From assembly GCA_018660265.1 (NCBI GenBank), contig JABJKS010000121.1:1-64000 (forward strand): a stretch of 64,000 bases of DNA. Direction: 5' to 3'. Made by a program: the position numbers and the translations under genes. Positions 1 through 8,927 of this stretch are shown here, in pieces (positions within the stretch are counted from its first letter, which is position 1; every line of letters begins with the position of its first letter). This DNA is from Rhodospirillaceae bacterium (GTDB lineage: Bacteria; Pseudomonadota; Alphaproteobacteria; GCA-2731375). A model generated the notes under the pieces. The model did no database searches. It was not told where the DNA came from and saw only the letters and a program-made list of their open reading frames with translations.

Positions 1-360
1 ACCGCGCGCTTCCCATTCATTGAAATCCGTCGGCGCGCCGCGGTTGGCCATTTGACCGTTGATGGAGGAGCCACCACCCAACACTCTGGCTTGCTCATAC
101 TTGCGCAGGGGCGGGCGATCCACATCCGGGTTGTTGTGGGAGATGACCTCCGTCGTGACCTTTAAGTCATTCCAGATAAATCGCTTGTCCAGATAAGCTG
201 TGCCCGGATAGCTATCCAGGATCTCTTCCGGCACCTTGCCATGCGGTGTGTCCTGCCCCGCTTCGCACAGCAGTACCTTATTGGCGCTACGTGCGGATAG
301 CCGGTTGGCCAGTACGGAACCGGCGGACCCTCCACCCACAATGATATAGTCGTATTGCAT
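1..360 (-). CDS. GMC-family oxidoreductase (choline dehydrogenase-like), N-terminal part
   Basis: Reverse-strand gene running off the left edge; about 120 N-terminal residues are visible, starting at the ATG at 360. The N-terminus is the FAD-binding Rossmann motif [16 protein letters not shown], and further on [16 protein letters not shown] matches the first GMC signature. Family members oxidise primary or secondary alcohols such as choline with FAD. The substrate cannot be read from this fragment. It is the last gene of a reverse-strand pair with the small membrane protein at 405-989, 44 bases upstream. The family call is firm; the specific enzyme is not. Confidence 0.9.
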   Translation of the reverse strand, partial: MQYDYIIVGGGSAGSVLANRLSARSANKVLLCEAGQDTPHGKVPEEILDSYPGTAYLDKRFIWNDLKVTTEVISHNNPDVDRPPLRKYEQARVLGGGSSINGQMANRGAPTDFNEWEARG

Positions 361-404
361 TTCTCTCCCCTTCATTACCGCTTCCAGCCGTTGTTCGACC
401 GCGA

Positions 405-989
405 TCATTCTTCCTTGGCGACATAATAGAGCACGAATTCCTGCGCCAGGCTTTCAATTTTTCGCACGGGCATGGATAGTTGGGAAATAGGGATATGGAC
501 AGACGGATAACCATCCGACTGGTCTTTGAATTTCCGCAGTTGCGGCGAGACCATGGTCAACATACCCATAGAGTTGGAGATATAGGTGCGCGCCTCTTCA
601 TTCAGTTGGCTGGGATCTACCGCAACCATTAATACCCTGCGGACCAGGGTTGCGTTCGCCGCCCCCATGCCGATCACTGCCGCCCATGGCATCAGGCCCA
701 AGGGCGGGCGTTGACAATAGATACCTTTTTCGTCGAACACCAAAACAGGCTTTCGATCAAATGCCATCTGGACAATCAGGCCCGCGACGAACAGGGAGAT
801 GACGACTGCGGCAATATTGGTCCAGCTCATCTCCGCCAAGACAAATTCCGATGCGCCGTCTGTTTGCAAAGCCATACCGACGCCAAACAGGCACGGCACG
901 ATCAATATCCCCAACTTGGCCTTCGACGGATAAATCTTTACGGGCGTCGGCGGCGGACCGGTCTGTGCTGAAGCTTCTGCTCGTTCCAT
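405..989 (-). CDS. Small membrane protein, STM3941-like
   Basis: 194 residues. I start it at the ATG at 989 (MERAEASAQ) because the open frame upstream only runs antisense through the SDR gene. Two hydrophobic segments (about residues 24-42 and 50-70) are followed by a soluble C-terminal half with a PH-like pattern: a [15 protein letters not shown] stretch, then a run ending in VAKEE. This layout resembles the STM3941 family of uncharacterised membrane proteins. No catalytic motif is visible. It is divergent from the SDR gene, which begins 94 bases away. Function unknown. Confidence 0.7.
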   Translation of the reverse strand: MERAEASAQTGPPPTPVKIYPSKAKLGILIVPCLFGVGMALQTDGASEFVLAEMSWTNIAAVVISLFVAGLIVQMAFDRKPVLVFDEKGIYCQRPPLGLMPWAAVIGMGAANATLVRRVLMVAVDPSQLNEEARTYISNSMGMLTMVSPQLRKFKDQSDGYPSVHIPISQLSMPVRKIESLAQEFVLYYVAKEE

Positions 990-1082
990 AAATCGTCCCT
1001 GCGAAAACGGTCCGCAATCATAGCCATTGGAACTATTCACCGCTACTCTGTGTTCAAAGAAATGGAAAGCAGGAGAAATCCC

Positions 1083-1904
1083 ATGAGCCTCAAAGATCAG
1101 GTCGTTGTGATCACCGGTGCGGGCAACGGCATCGGCGCGGGTATTGCCCAAGCTATGGCAGAGGCGAAGGCCCACGTGGTTTGTGCAGATATTGATTTGG
1201 ACGCCGCACAACGCACCGCGAATAACGCTGCCCAAATCGGCGCGGAAAGCCTGGCTGTGATGGCCGATGTGGGCGATATCGATGGGATTGAGACGATGTT
1301 GGATGCCGCGATTGACCGCTTTGGTCGCCTGGACGTGATCGTCAACAACGCCGGCGTCACCCGCAAGGCCGATATTATGGATCTGACCGAGGCAGATTGG
1401 GATCGCATTCACCGGGTCAATTCAAAAGGCGTGTTCTTTTGCCTGCAAGGGGCGGCACGGCGAATGATCGAGCAGAACGAGGGCGATAGCACGTCAGGCG
1501 ACATGGCGAGCGGCACGACAGGCGGGCGGATCATCAACATGGCCTCTATCGCCGGGCGCGGCTATGCCGGCACTTCCAACGCTGCCTATGCCGCATCAAA
1601 AGGCGCGGTCATCGCCTTGACCAAAACTGCGGCCCAACAATTGGCGCGGCATAATATCACGGTTAATTCGATCTGCCCCGGCGTCACCCGCACGCCGCTG
1701 TTGGAACAGGTCTTCACAACTCTGGAAGAAACAAAAGGCATCAGCAAAGCGGATTCCGAGGCCCGCGCCGCACGTCCCATCCCCCTGGGCCGTATCAACG
1801 AACCATCGGATATTGCGGCCATGGCGGTTTTTTTGGCATCCCCCGGGGCCAGAAATATCACCGGGCAATGCTATAATGTGGATGGTGGCCTGATCACGTC
1901 TTGA
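1083..1904 (+). CDS. SDR-family NAD(P)-dependent oxidoreductase
   Basis: 273 residues. The start at 1083 (MSLKDQ) is preferred over the in-frame ATG at 1050 because AGGAGA lies seven bases before it. The cofactor motif VITGAGNGIGAG is at residues 9-20, followed by VNNAGV and the catalytic triad in NMASIAG...YAASKGA (Ser, Tyr, Lys). The C-terminus ITGQCYNVDGG is typical of classical 3-oxoacyl-ACP reductase-like or sugar/alcohol dehydrogenase SDRs. The substrate is not determined. A slightly long insert after the first half (about residues 140-155, rich in Ser, Gly and Thr) is unusual but keeps the frame. Confidence 0.92.
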   Translation: MSLKDQVVVITGAGNGIGAGIAQAMAEAKAHVVCADIDLDAAQRTANNAAQIGAESLAVMADVGDIDGIETMLDAAIDRFGRLDVIVNNAGVTRKADIMDLTEADWDRIHRVNSKGVFFCLQGAARRMIEQNEGDSTSGDMASGTTGGRIINMASIAGRGYAGTSNAAYAASKGAVIALTKTAAQQLARHNITVNSICPGVTRTPLLEQVFTTLEETKGISKADSEARAARPIPLGRINEPSDIAAMAVFLASPGARNITGQCYNVDGGLITS

Positions 1905-1926
1905 AGGTACGTATTGGAATAGGCGA

Positions 1927-2133
1927 ATGGAAGCTGTCTTTAAAGACGGGCTGGATTGGGCATCAGGCTATTCCTTTGCCTTAACCTTATTATTGTTTAC
2001 CCCTGCTATAGTCGCCTTTCTGCGCAATCATCCCCGGCGCTGGCCCATTACCATTCTGGTATTTTCATTAGGCTGGACCGGTGTCGGCTGGTTGGTCGCG
2101 ATGATTTGGTCCCTATCGGCGACAAGACGGTAA
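1927..2133 (+). CDS. Superinfection-immunity-like small membrane protein (Imm_superinfect family)
   Basis: 68 residues with two transmembrane segments (about 16-32 and 41-62). The pattern FLRNHPRRWPITILVFSLGWTGVGWLVAMIW matches the superinfection immunity domain, named after the T4 Imm protein, although most chromosomal homologues have no demonstrated antiphage role. It lies 22 bases after the SDR stop and 57 bases before the FecR gene, so it could be co-transcribed with either. No phage genes are nearby, so a general membrane role is as likely as defence. Confidence 0.75.
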   Translation: MEAVFKDGLDWASGYSFALTLLLFTPAIVAFLRNHPRRWPITILVFSLGWTGVGWLVAMIWSLSATRR

Positions 2134-2190
2134 TTGACAAGAGGCGCGCAGTTCGCGACCCTACGACTGCGATTAATGGGAGACGTTTTA

Positions 2191-2625
2191 ATGCGTTGGA
2201 TATTGGCAATTCTGCTATTCCTACTGCCCGCCACGGCATCTACTGCTTGGGCGGAAATAGGTCAGATTAAGTTGAGCTTTGGCCAGGCATCACTGGAACG
2301 CAAGGGCGAATTAATCCCCGCCAAAGTTGGCCTATTGGTCGAAGCGGCAGACGTCATTATTACCGGCAAAGATGGCCGCCTGGGCATCACGTTCACCGAC
2401 GACAGCCGCTTTGCCGCCGGGCCCAACAGCCGGATCGAGCTGACGACTTTTAAATTTAATGCCACCACGCACGAAGGCGAATTCGTCACCAAAGTGGATC
2501 AAGGTACCCTGGCCGTGGTGTCAGGCAATATTGCAAAACATCGCCCCGATGCCATGCGTGTCCGCACGCCGTCCTCCGTCTTGGGTGTACGGGGCACCAA
2601 ATTCCTCGTCAAAGTCGCGCCATAG
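2191..2625 (+). CDS. Secreted FecR-domain protein
   Basis: 144 residues. The start at 2191 is chosen for the GGGAGA eight bases upstream and for the clean signal peptide (MRWILAILLFLLPATASTAWA). The mature protein is almost entirely a FecR-like domain: an ITFTDDSRFAAGPNSRIEL core, then VDQGTLAVVSG and the terminal VRTPSSVLGVRGTKFLV. It lacks the membrane anchor and sigma-regulator part of classical FecR, so it is probably a periplasmic ligand-binding protein rather than an anti-sigma factor. It is 16 bases upstream of the OmpA lipoprotein gene and faces the CHASE2 phosphatase. Proteins of this type are often found beside CHASE2 sensors. Confidence 0.87.
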   Translation: MRWILAILLFLLPATASTAWAEIGQIKLSFGQASLERKGELIPAKVGLLVEAADVIITGKDGRLGITFTDDSRFAAGPNSRIELTTFKFNATTHEGEFVTKVDQGTLAVVSGNIAKHRPDAMRVRTPSSVLGVRGTKFLVKVAP

Positions 2626-2641
2626 GGTCCGGTAATATAAA

Positions 2642-3250
2642 ATGAAATCACGTCTATGCATTGTGCCGTTGCTGCTATCCATGGTTCTGGTGTTATCCGC
2701 CTGCGGTGCCAATGAAACTCTGGTGCTATTACGCGACGACGACGGTAAGGTCGGTGCCCTGGCGCTTTTGAACCAGGATGGATCCGATAAAGGCATTGTC
2801 ATGAACAAGGTCAATCAGATGACCCGCATCGACGGTGCCGGTTCCATACAGACCATGACGGCCAGCCAACAGGATCTGGATAAAGATTTTGCTGCAACCC
2901 TGGAAACCCTGCCGGCACAATCGAAGCATTTCATTCTGTATTTTGAAATGGCCAGTACGCGGGTTAAGGCCGAAAGTCAGAAAGTTCTGGTGGCCTTATT
3001 TGACGAAGTCGCTGGCCGTCAAGCGGTCGAAGTTTTGGTGACCGGCCATACGGATACCATTGGCCTTAAGAAAGACAACGACCAACTGGCCATGAAACGG
3101 GCCCAAAAGGTTCGCGAAATGTTGATGGAACGCGGCCTGAAAGCATCCTTTGTCTGGGCAGCCGGCCGGGGGGAGCGTGAATTGTTGATCAAGACAGCAG
3201 ATGAAACCGCCGAACCCCGCAATCGCCGGGTCGAGATTATTGTTCGTTAG
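2642..3250 (+). CDS. OmpA-family outer-membrane lipoprotein
   Basis: 202 residues. The signal peptide ends in the lipobox LSAC (Cys about residue 21), so the protein should be lipid-anchored. The C-terminal 110 residues are an OmpA-like peptidoglycan-binding domain: FEMAST at the first strand, VLVTGHTDTIG, a KRAQKVREMLMERG helix and a closing EPRNRRVEI. It follows the FecR gene by 16 bases, and its stop lies only three bases from the convergent CHASE2 phosphatase stop. The likely role is a cell-wall-tethered partner of the FecR protein; that pairing is inference from position. Confidence 0.9.
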   Translation: MKSRLCIVPLLLSMVLVLSACGANETLVLLRDDDGKVGALALLNQDGSDKGIVMNKVNQMTRIDGAGSIQTMTASQQDLDKDFAATLETLPAQSKHFILYFEMASTRVKAESQKVLVALFDEVAGRQAVEVLVTGHTDTIGLKKDNDQLAMKRAQKVREMLMERGLKASFVWAAGRGERELLIKTADETAEPRNRRVEIIVR

Positions 3251-3253
3251 CCT

Positions 3254-5404
3254 TTAAGACGCCCGCACCCAGCGCAGGGCCATTATGGCGACATCGTCAT
3301 AGGCAGGCGCACCCCTGATAAAATCATTCACCGCACTCTGTAGTCCAGTGCAAATTGCTTCCGCATCCAGATCGGGATTGCATTGAACCAAGTGTTCATG
3401 AATGCGATCCATCCCGAATTGCATGGTGTCCGAGCCCTGGGCCTCTGACACTCCATCAGTAAACAGCACCACGGCATCACCTGGCGACAGTTGCACCTCC
3501 TCAACCGGATAGGGAAAGCCTTCCAGCACGCAGAAAGGTGGGCCTCCCTTGGAGTGCAAGTTTCGCACTACGTTATCCGATCCAAGCAAGATCGGCGCGT
3601 CATGGCCGGCATTGCAAAATTGCAAAATACCTGTCGCGGTATCTAATAACCCGGCCACGGCCGTTACGAACATCACGGCGGGATTTTCCCGGGCAATCTC
3701 GCTGCTGGCAACGTTGACCATTTCGCCCAGGTTAACGTCGCCGCGCAGGGCCGCGCTTTTGCACAGGGCTTTGCTCAACGCCATGAATAACGAGGCACCA
3801 ACGCCTTTGCCTGATACATCCCCAATTAAAAAGAAGAAACGCGTCTCATCGACCATGAAGGCATCATAAAGATCGCCGCCCACTTCCCGTGCCGGTTCCA
3901 ACAATGCATGAAAATCCAAACTATCAGGCTGCCCGGCTATGGCCTTCGGGTCGGGCAATATCCCTAGCTGTATTTCCCGCGCAGCACCCAATTCACCCGC
4001 CATGCGGGCTGTCTCCAAGCGGGCAAGGGCAAGGGCTTCATCCAGGGCCCGTTTGCGCCGATTGGCCTGGGCATAGCCCGTGGTCAAAAGAAAGGCACAT
4101 ATCAGGCCACTGCCCAGCAACCCTGATGTAGGGTCCAACAGCAATCGACCTTGGATAAACATGGTCACGCCAAGGACAAGCGCGACAGCACCGGGGACAA
4201 GAAATAAAATCGCCAAACGCCACGGAGGGGCATCCCGGCCGGCCAGAACCAGCATGCCACCCAACAACAGCAACAACACCGCCTCAACACCTGACATCCA
4301 GGATGGGCGCATCAGCCGGGTCCCAGCTAGCTGGGTTTCGATCATTTGGGCCTGAATTTCTATGCCGTCCATGCGAAAGGATAACGGCGTCGGCGGCGCA
4401 TCGCGCAGACCCAGGGCAGTGGCCCCGATCAGGACCACTTGATCGGCAAAGATGTTCTTGTCCAATTTTCCCTGGAGCAAATCCAAAGCAGAAACACGAC
4501 GACGGGAATCTGCATGAGAAAAATGCAAGCGCACGGTACCGTCGGGATCAAGAGGCAAATAGGAACGTCCAATATGCAGCCCCACCGCGCCATTATCATT
4601 CGCCTCCAGAATTACATGCTTTTGCCCCAAAGCCAAGCGTAGCACTTCTGTGGACAAGGTTGGGTAGATCCCGCCCGCAACCTGAACGACCGCGGGCACC
4701 GACCGAACGATACCGTTGGGTCCAGGCTGGCTATTCAGAAAACCATGCCCCTGGCCCGCCGCTTCGATCGTCGGCACATTGCCCAGATGCCGGGTGAAGC
4801 CCAGTAATTTGTCGTGCGGCGGGCGTCCCTTCAGCTTGACCGTCGTCAGAGCGGGAGGTGGCGAACCCAAAGCCGAGGCGTCCGTATCGTTCAAACCTGC
4901 CTGACCAATCACGACAGGCAAGGGAAACAATGTCATGGCAAAAAGGTCGTCGTTGCCCGGAAGGGAAGTCAAATGGTCGCGTACGGTCGGTTCCAAATTT
5001 GGGTAACGGGCAACCAATTGGGCCGGGTTGAAACGATCAGCCTCGGGCATCAGAATATCCAGGCCTACCGCCAAGGCCCCGGCAGCCGCAACGCCTTCTA
5101 CCAGCCGGGCCAATTCCGTGCGCGGCCAGGGCCATTGGCCGATGGCCTTTAGGCTGGCCTCGTCAATATCCACAATGGCAACGGGCAGGCGCTCAATCTT
5201 TCGGGGCGAGATACGCTGATAACTATCAAAGACACTGTTGCTTATTCCGGGCCAAAGGCTGGGCAGCAACCATGGCTGGGGCAGAAACAACAGCAATAAT
5301 ATCAAGGCCGGCCATCGCTGTGCGGTCCACTCCCCGTTCACTCGCCCACCGGAAGGAATATTCTTCGGCCTGGGGTGTGGGGCGCGGGGCGCGGGGTCTG
5401 GCAT
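3254..5404 (-). CDS. CHASE2-domain sensor with C-terminal PP2C/SpoIIE serine phosphatase
   Basis: 716 residues. After an N-terminal membrane segment (LILLLLFLPQPWLLPSLW) comes a periplasmic CHASE2 domain (about 45-350: VAIVDIDEASLKAIGQWPWPR, VLIGATALGLRD). Three closely spaced transmembrane helices follow (about 370-445), then a coiled linker and a SpoIIE-type PP2C domain with metal-binding acidic motifs GGDLYDAF, IGDVSGKGVGAS, LFTDGVSEAQG and YDDVAIMAL. PP2C domains of this class dephosphorylate STAS anti-sigma-factor antagonists, and a STAS gene lies in the same reverse-strand run. The extreme N-terminus is GC-rich, repetitive DNA, so the exact start is uncertain. Confidence 0.92.
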   Translation of the reverse strand: MPDPAPRAPHPRPKNIPSGGRVNGEWTAQRWPALILLLLFLPQPWLLPSLWPGISNSVFDSYQRISPRKIERLPVAIVDIDEASLKAIGQWPWPRTELARLVEGVAAAGALAVGLDILMPEADRFNPAQLVARYPNLEPTVRDHLTSLPGNDDLFAMTLFPLPVVIGQAGLNDTDASALGSPPPALTTVKLKGRPPHDKLLGFTRHLGNVPTIEAAGQGHGFLNSQPGPNGIVRSVPAVVQVAGGIYPTLSTEVLRLALGQKHVILEANDNGAVGLHIGRSYLPLDPDGTVRLHFSHADSRRRVSALDLLQGKLDKNIFADQVVLIGATALGLRDAPPTPLSFRMDGIEIQAQMIETQLAGTRLMRPSWMSGVEAVLLLLLGGMLVLAGRDAPPWRLAILFLVPGAVALVLGVTMFIQGRLLLDPTSGLLGSGLICAFLLTTGYAQANRRKRALDEALALARLETARMAGELGAAREIQLGILPDPKAIAGQPDSLDFHALLEPAREVGGDLYDAFMVDETRFFFLIGDVSGKGVGASLFMALSKALCKSAALRGDVNLGEMVNVASSEIARENPAVMFVTAVAGLLDTATGILQFCNAGHDAPILLGSDNVVRNLHSKGGPPFCVLEGFPYPVEEVQLSPGDAVVLFTDGVSEAQGSDTMQFGMDRIHEHLVQCNPDLDAEAICTGLQSAVNDFIRGAPAYDDVAIMALRWVRAS

Positions 5405-5430
5405 CCGGGATGCGGGATCCGGGACGCGAA

Positions 5431-6387
5431 TTAAAGTTCGATTTCCAGGCCGTCGTAGGCCATGGAAACCTTTAATGCCGGGCCGCGGTTCATTATTTCC
5501 TCGTAGCGCCTGGTTTCGTCCAGAATTTTCTGCAAAGCATAATCGTCATAAATAGGCTCATGATGAAACATGCAATAATGGGCGACGCCTGCGCGATGGC
5601 ACATGTCCACCCCGACGATATTTGAAGAATGGCCCCAATCCTGTTTGACCGAGACCATGTCCGCCATGGAATACATGGCATCAAAAATCAGTAGATCCGC
5701 ACCCGATAGGAAATCAATAAAGCGCTTCGTCTCCACCTCTGAGGCTTGGGTGTGTTCGCCATCGGTCGAATAGACCGCACTTTTTCCCCCGCGCGTGAAC
5801 CGGTAGCCGTAGCTGTCTCCGGCATGGTTTTGCTTCGCCGCCCTGACATCAAAGCCACCGAATTGATAGGTCTTGTCCGGCTGGATTACATCAAGAATGA
5901 TATTTGCCCCCATCTGGTCCCAATGAACCGGGAAACAAGGATCCGATTGCTGGCGGCGAAAGGCTTCTTCCATCACATCGTGACAGCCGTGGATATGGAT
6001 TTCGTTGCCGGGAATATAGGCTGGTGCGAAAAACGGCAATCCCATGATGTGATCCCAATGCACATGGGACATAAAGAAGTCATAGCGTTGGGGCACGCCT
6101 GGTCCAAGATCCGCCATGACCTGCTGGCCAAATTGCCTCAGGCCTGAACCCATATCGCAGATCACATAATTATCGCCGCCGACCACTTCAACACAGGATG
6201 AATTTCCGCCAAATCCGTGGGACGTTGGAAAATCCAGTTCATTGTCGATAAATTGGTCCAAATCCGTATCGGAAGCGAATGACCGCCCAGCCGCTTGCTG
6301 CAAGGCCCTGCGCACCTTGTCCCGAACGCCGGGGCCGCTTAGGGCTACTGGCAGGGACCCTCGGGTGCCCCAAAACCGAAATATCAT
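5431..6387 (-). CDS. MBL-fold metallo-hydrolase (class II phosphodiesterase-like)
   Basis: 318 residues. The N-terminus MIFRFWGTRGSLPVAL is characteristic of the metallo-beta-lactamase subfamily that includes class II cyclic-nucleotide phosphodiesterases. The metal motif HVHWDH is at about residue 110, and later histidines (NHAGDSYGYRF, a DAMYS acidic site, and HHEPIYDD near the end) complete the site. A cytosolic hydrolase is expected; the substrate, possibly a cyclic nucleotide, is not proven. It lies 26 bases upstream of the CHASE2 phosphatase on the same strand, suggesting both belong to one signalling operon with the STAS and EAL genes. Confidence 0.88.
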   Translation of the reverse strand: MIFRFWGTRGSLPVALSGPGVRDKVRRALQQAAGRSFASDTDLDQFIDNELDFPTSHGFGGNSSCVEVVGGDNYVICDMGSGLRQFGQQVMADLGPGVPQRYDFFMSHVHWDHIMGLPFFAPAYIPGNEIHIHGCHDVMEEAFRRQQSDPCFPVHWDQMGANIILDVIQPDKTYQFGGFDVRAAKQNHAGDSYGYRFTRGGKSAVYSTDGEHTQASEVETKRFIDFLSGADLLIFDAMYSMADMVSVKQDWGHSSNIVGVDMCHRAGVAHYCMFHHEPIYDDYALQKILDETRRYEEIMNRGPALKVSMAYDGLEIEL

Positions 6388-6423
6388 TCCATTACCTCAT
6401 GCTTAAGACTGAACCCGGTGGCA

Positions 6424-6500
6424 AGAGCAATTCCGATCCAACGTGGACCGCCCTATAGCTTAGGGCGATCCTAAGTGATTGAAAAAATTGCTCGATTCTT
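6424..6500. repeat. Dispersed GAGCAATT palindrome, copy A
   Basis: An imperfect inverted repeat between the metallo-hydrolase and STAS genes. It is bounded by AGAGCAATT on one side and AATTGCTCGATTCTT on the other, with an internal hairpin CGCCCTATAGCTTAGGGCG. Read on the reverse strand it begins AGAATCGAGCAATT and continues CAATCACTTAGGATCG, which matches copy B at 11847-11925 and more loosely copy C at 29564-29630. Copies B and C have an extra perfect hairpin just outside the core, here replaced by a weak one (GAAGCATTTCC). It lies in a 176-base gene-free gap. Confidence 0.7.
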
Positions 6501-6563
6501 ATGAGTCGAAGCATTTCCTAATCAGGAACGCCCTGGCCTTCAACAAACAACCAACCGGCATCA

Positions 6564-6947
6564 TTAATCTTTCTTGGCTAAAGCAGCTACGGCGGCGGCG
6601 CGATCCTCATAGACCGGAAATACCATGTCAAATCGGCTGATATGGAAAATTTCCTGCATTTGCGCACTAAGTGCAGCGACAACGATATTGCCTTGCTGCC
6701 CCTTGCATTGTTTGGCGGCCAACATCAGCACTCGAAGTCCGACACTGCTCATATATTCCACTTTGGATAGATCCAGTACAATGGCCACCCCGTCCTCGTG
6801 GCAGTCATTCAATTGTGGCAAAAGATCATCCTGAAATCCCTGCACCGAAGTATGATCTATACGACCAGTCGGGCACAAAATCCTGACGTCATCTACCGCC
6901 CCTTCCAACATCTGCCCCATTCCCTTATCCACCCAACGATCGTTCAC
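6564..6947 (-). CDS. STAS-domain anti-sigma-factor antagonist
   Basis: 127 residues covering one STAS domain. The phosphorylation loop reads LDLSKVEYMSSVGLRVLM, so Ser67 or Ser68 is the likely phospho-acceptor. The core VRILCPTGRIDHTSVQ is the usual first strand. Proteins of this class bind an anti-sigma or switch kinase when unphosphorylated and are reset by PP2C phosphatases, and a PP2C gene (3254-5404) lies two genes away on the same strand. No cognate HATPase-type kinase is visible in the window. An alternative start at 6920 (MGQMLEGAV) is possible. Confidence 0.92.
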   Translation of the reverse strand: MNDRWVDKGMGQMLEGAVDDVRILCPTGRIDHTSVQGFQDDLLPQLNDCHEDGVAIVLDLSKVEYMSSVGLRVLMLAAKQCKGQQGNIVVAALSAQMQEIFHISRFDMVFPVYEDRAAAVAALAKKD

Positions 6948-7132
6948 AGAGGTCCGGCCCGCGTTTTCTAAGCCTACTGCAAATTAGTAAGCACGCAAAC
7001 GGGCGGTCTGTTTATAGTTAATTGGAAATTAAACATATTTCGCGGAAAGGGTAGTGACGATGGTCACCAAATACTGCTTTGGGTCAATTGTTCGATGCCA
7101 TTCAGAAGAACAACCATCGGCCTATAGGCTAT

Positions 7133-8785
7133 TTATTGAGCCGCCTGGATCGATTTCGCGGTCCGAGGCCGCCAACCAGTGACATCTTTGGTTGGTTTTC
7201 CGAACAGATATCCCTGGCCATAGCGGACGCCAATTTCACGCAGAAATTCAGCCGAAGAATCTGTCTCCACCTGCTCACCAACTGTTGAAATGCCGAGATC
7301 CCGGCAAAGGGAGGCAATGGATCGCATGAAGGCCTTACCTTTGGCGGATTGTTGGGCCTCCTGCACATAGACGCCATCGATTTTGACACAATCCACATCC
7401 AGGGCGCGGAGATACTGAAACGCCGCCGCCCCGGAGCCGAAATCGTCCAGGCATACCTTGTGACCCAGGGACCGTAAGGAATTGAGAAAGTTTCGGGTAC
7501 CTTCAAGGTCATGGATCGTGGCGGATTCCGTGACTTCGAACTGCAACCAATCCCGTGGCGGTTTGAAGTGACTCAATAACTGAGTCAACTTGTCCAGAAA
7601 GATCGGGGTTTCCAGTGAGCGCCCGGAAATATTGACGGCGACGGAAATTTCCCGTCCCTGTTTCTCGACACTGTCCAGAAACCGCATGACCCGGCCGCAC
7701 ATGGAGAGATCAAAATCCGAAATAATACCGGCATCCTCGGCGAAGGTGATAAAGCGAAAGGGTGAATCTTCCGGTCCGCCGCCATTCAACCGCACCAGCG
7801 CCTCATAATGATGCACATCCCGGTTGCTCAACTCCACAACGGGTTGATAGAAAACTTTAAACTCGCCATTGGTGACCGTGGATTTGAAGGTGAGGATTTT
7901 TTCCCGCGTATCCTCCAGCATCATTTTGTAGCCGTCTTGCAAATCCTTGATCGTAAATTTGCTGCGCTGTTCTGAGAATTTGTTGATGGTATACAGCAAC
8001 GCCTTGGCGTCGTCGAAGTCGGATAATTCTTCGCTGCCCAAATCAACGGACGCAGTATGAACGGTAATCCCTTCACCTTCAGGATCAGCTTCTTGGGCCC
8101 GGCTGCTTATTGTCTTTTCCAGATCTGAAATATCGACGCTGGGATCATGCACAACGCCGAACAGATCTTTGTCCAGACGACCGGCGGATTCTCCGGCAAT
8201 CGCGCGGGCCTGAATATTGGCGCTGATATCGGACATAAGTTCGTCCGCATCACCCGCCTCCATCCGTTCCATCACGCTGCTTAAACCATCCAGATCCAAC
8301 ATGGTCATCATGGCCGGACGGTCGCCCAGGCGGGCGGAATTTATCGCCTCCTTGGCGGCTTCGGCAAAGCCGTCCTTGTCCATCAACTCGGCAACGCTTG
8401 TTTGCGTGGAAACTCCATGATTGAGGGACAGAAATAAACCGCCGCCATTAATAGGCAGATAGGTGCCACGCACTTCAAGTCTGATAGGCTCTCCCGTGTC
8501 CGACTTCAAATGCAGGCGAATAGGGCCACATCGCCCCTGTTTAGCTGCCATCTCACAGGCAACAGCGACCATCGAACGATCTTCAGAGATGATTAAATCA
8601 AGGAAGTTTTGTCCGATTAATTGCCCCCCATCCATGCCGGTCAGGGATTTTATGGCACCGGTGGCGTAGCGGATCGACTGCTCGTCATCCAATTCGACAA
8701 AGGCGTCCGCTGCTGAAAATGCAAAGGCGACAAAACGGTCCCTATCCCGCTTAACATCGCCGCCTGATTTATCATTCTGGTTCAT
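7133..8785 (-). CDS. PAS / degenerate GGDEF / EAL cyclic-di-GMP phosphodiesterase
   Basis: About 550 residues when started at MNQNDKSGG (8785); an ATG at 8797 is equally close to a GAGGGG-like site. A PAS domain (about 10-125) is followed by a GGDEF fold in which the signature is replaced by RLDKDLFGVV, so it cannot be a normal cyclase. A full EAL domain follows (about 295-540) with YEALVRL, NISG, FEVTES, DDFGSG, KIDG and GYLFGKP. The EAL motifs needed for metal binding look intact, so c-di-GMP hydrolysis is expected. It is upstream of, and on the same strand as, the STAS/metallo-hydrolase/PP2C set, but is separated by 185 bases. Confidence 0.92.
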   Translation of the reverse strand: MNQNDKSGGDVKRDRDRFVAFAFSAADAFVELDDEQSIRYATGAIKSLTGMDGGQLIGQNFLDLIISEDRSMVAVACEMAAKQGRCGPIRLHLKSDTGEPIRLEVRGTYLPINGGGLFLSLNHGVSTQTSVAELMDKDGFAEAAKEAINSARLGDRPAMMTMLDLDGLSSVMERMEAGDADELMSDISANIQARAIAGESAGRLDKDLFGVVHDPSVDISDLEKTISSRAQEADPEGEGITVHTASVDLGSEELSDFDDAKALLYTINKFSEQRSKFTIKDLQDGYKMMLEDTREKILTFKSTVTNGEFKVFYQPVVELSNRDVHHYEALVRLNGGGPEDSPFRFITFAEDAGIISDFDLSMCGRVMRFLDSVEKQGREISVAVNISGRSLETPIFLDKLTQLLSHFKPPRDWLQFEVTESATIHDLEGTRNFLNSLRSLGHKVCLDDFGSGAAAFQYLRALDVDCVKIDGVYVQEAQQSAKGKAFMRSIASLCRDLGISTVGEQVETDSSAEFLREIGVRYGQGYLFGKPTKDVTGWRPRTAKSIQAAQ

Positions 8786-8927
8786 TTTCCACCACATGCC
8801 CCTCGTCAAACCGAGGGTATCCATAGCTGAAAAAAAATACACGGCAAAGATGAAGCTGCAGTTAATGGAGCACTGTTGGCTAATTGTGGCCATACCGATG
8901 TAGGATGAGGTCCCATGCGAGGATAAT

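Noticed and set aside
405-1412. Extension of the small membrane protein to 335 residues
   Set aside because: The added N-terminus is antisense to the SDR gene and shows no protein-like pattern; the ATG at 989 fits the membrane protein.
1927-2133. Interpretation of the superinfection-immunity-like protein as part of a prophage
   Set aside because: No other phage gene lies nearby; chromosomal homologues of this family are common.
7060-7182. Forward 40-codon frame (MVTKYCFGS) with an AAAGGG site
   Set aside because: It runs into the end of the EAL gene on the other strand, has no helix or domain, and no terminator after it.
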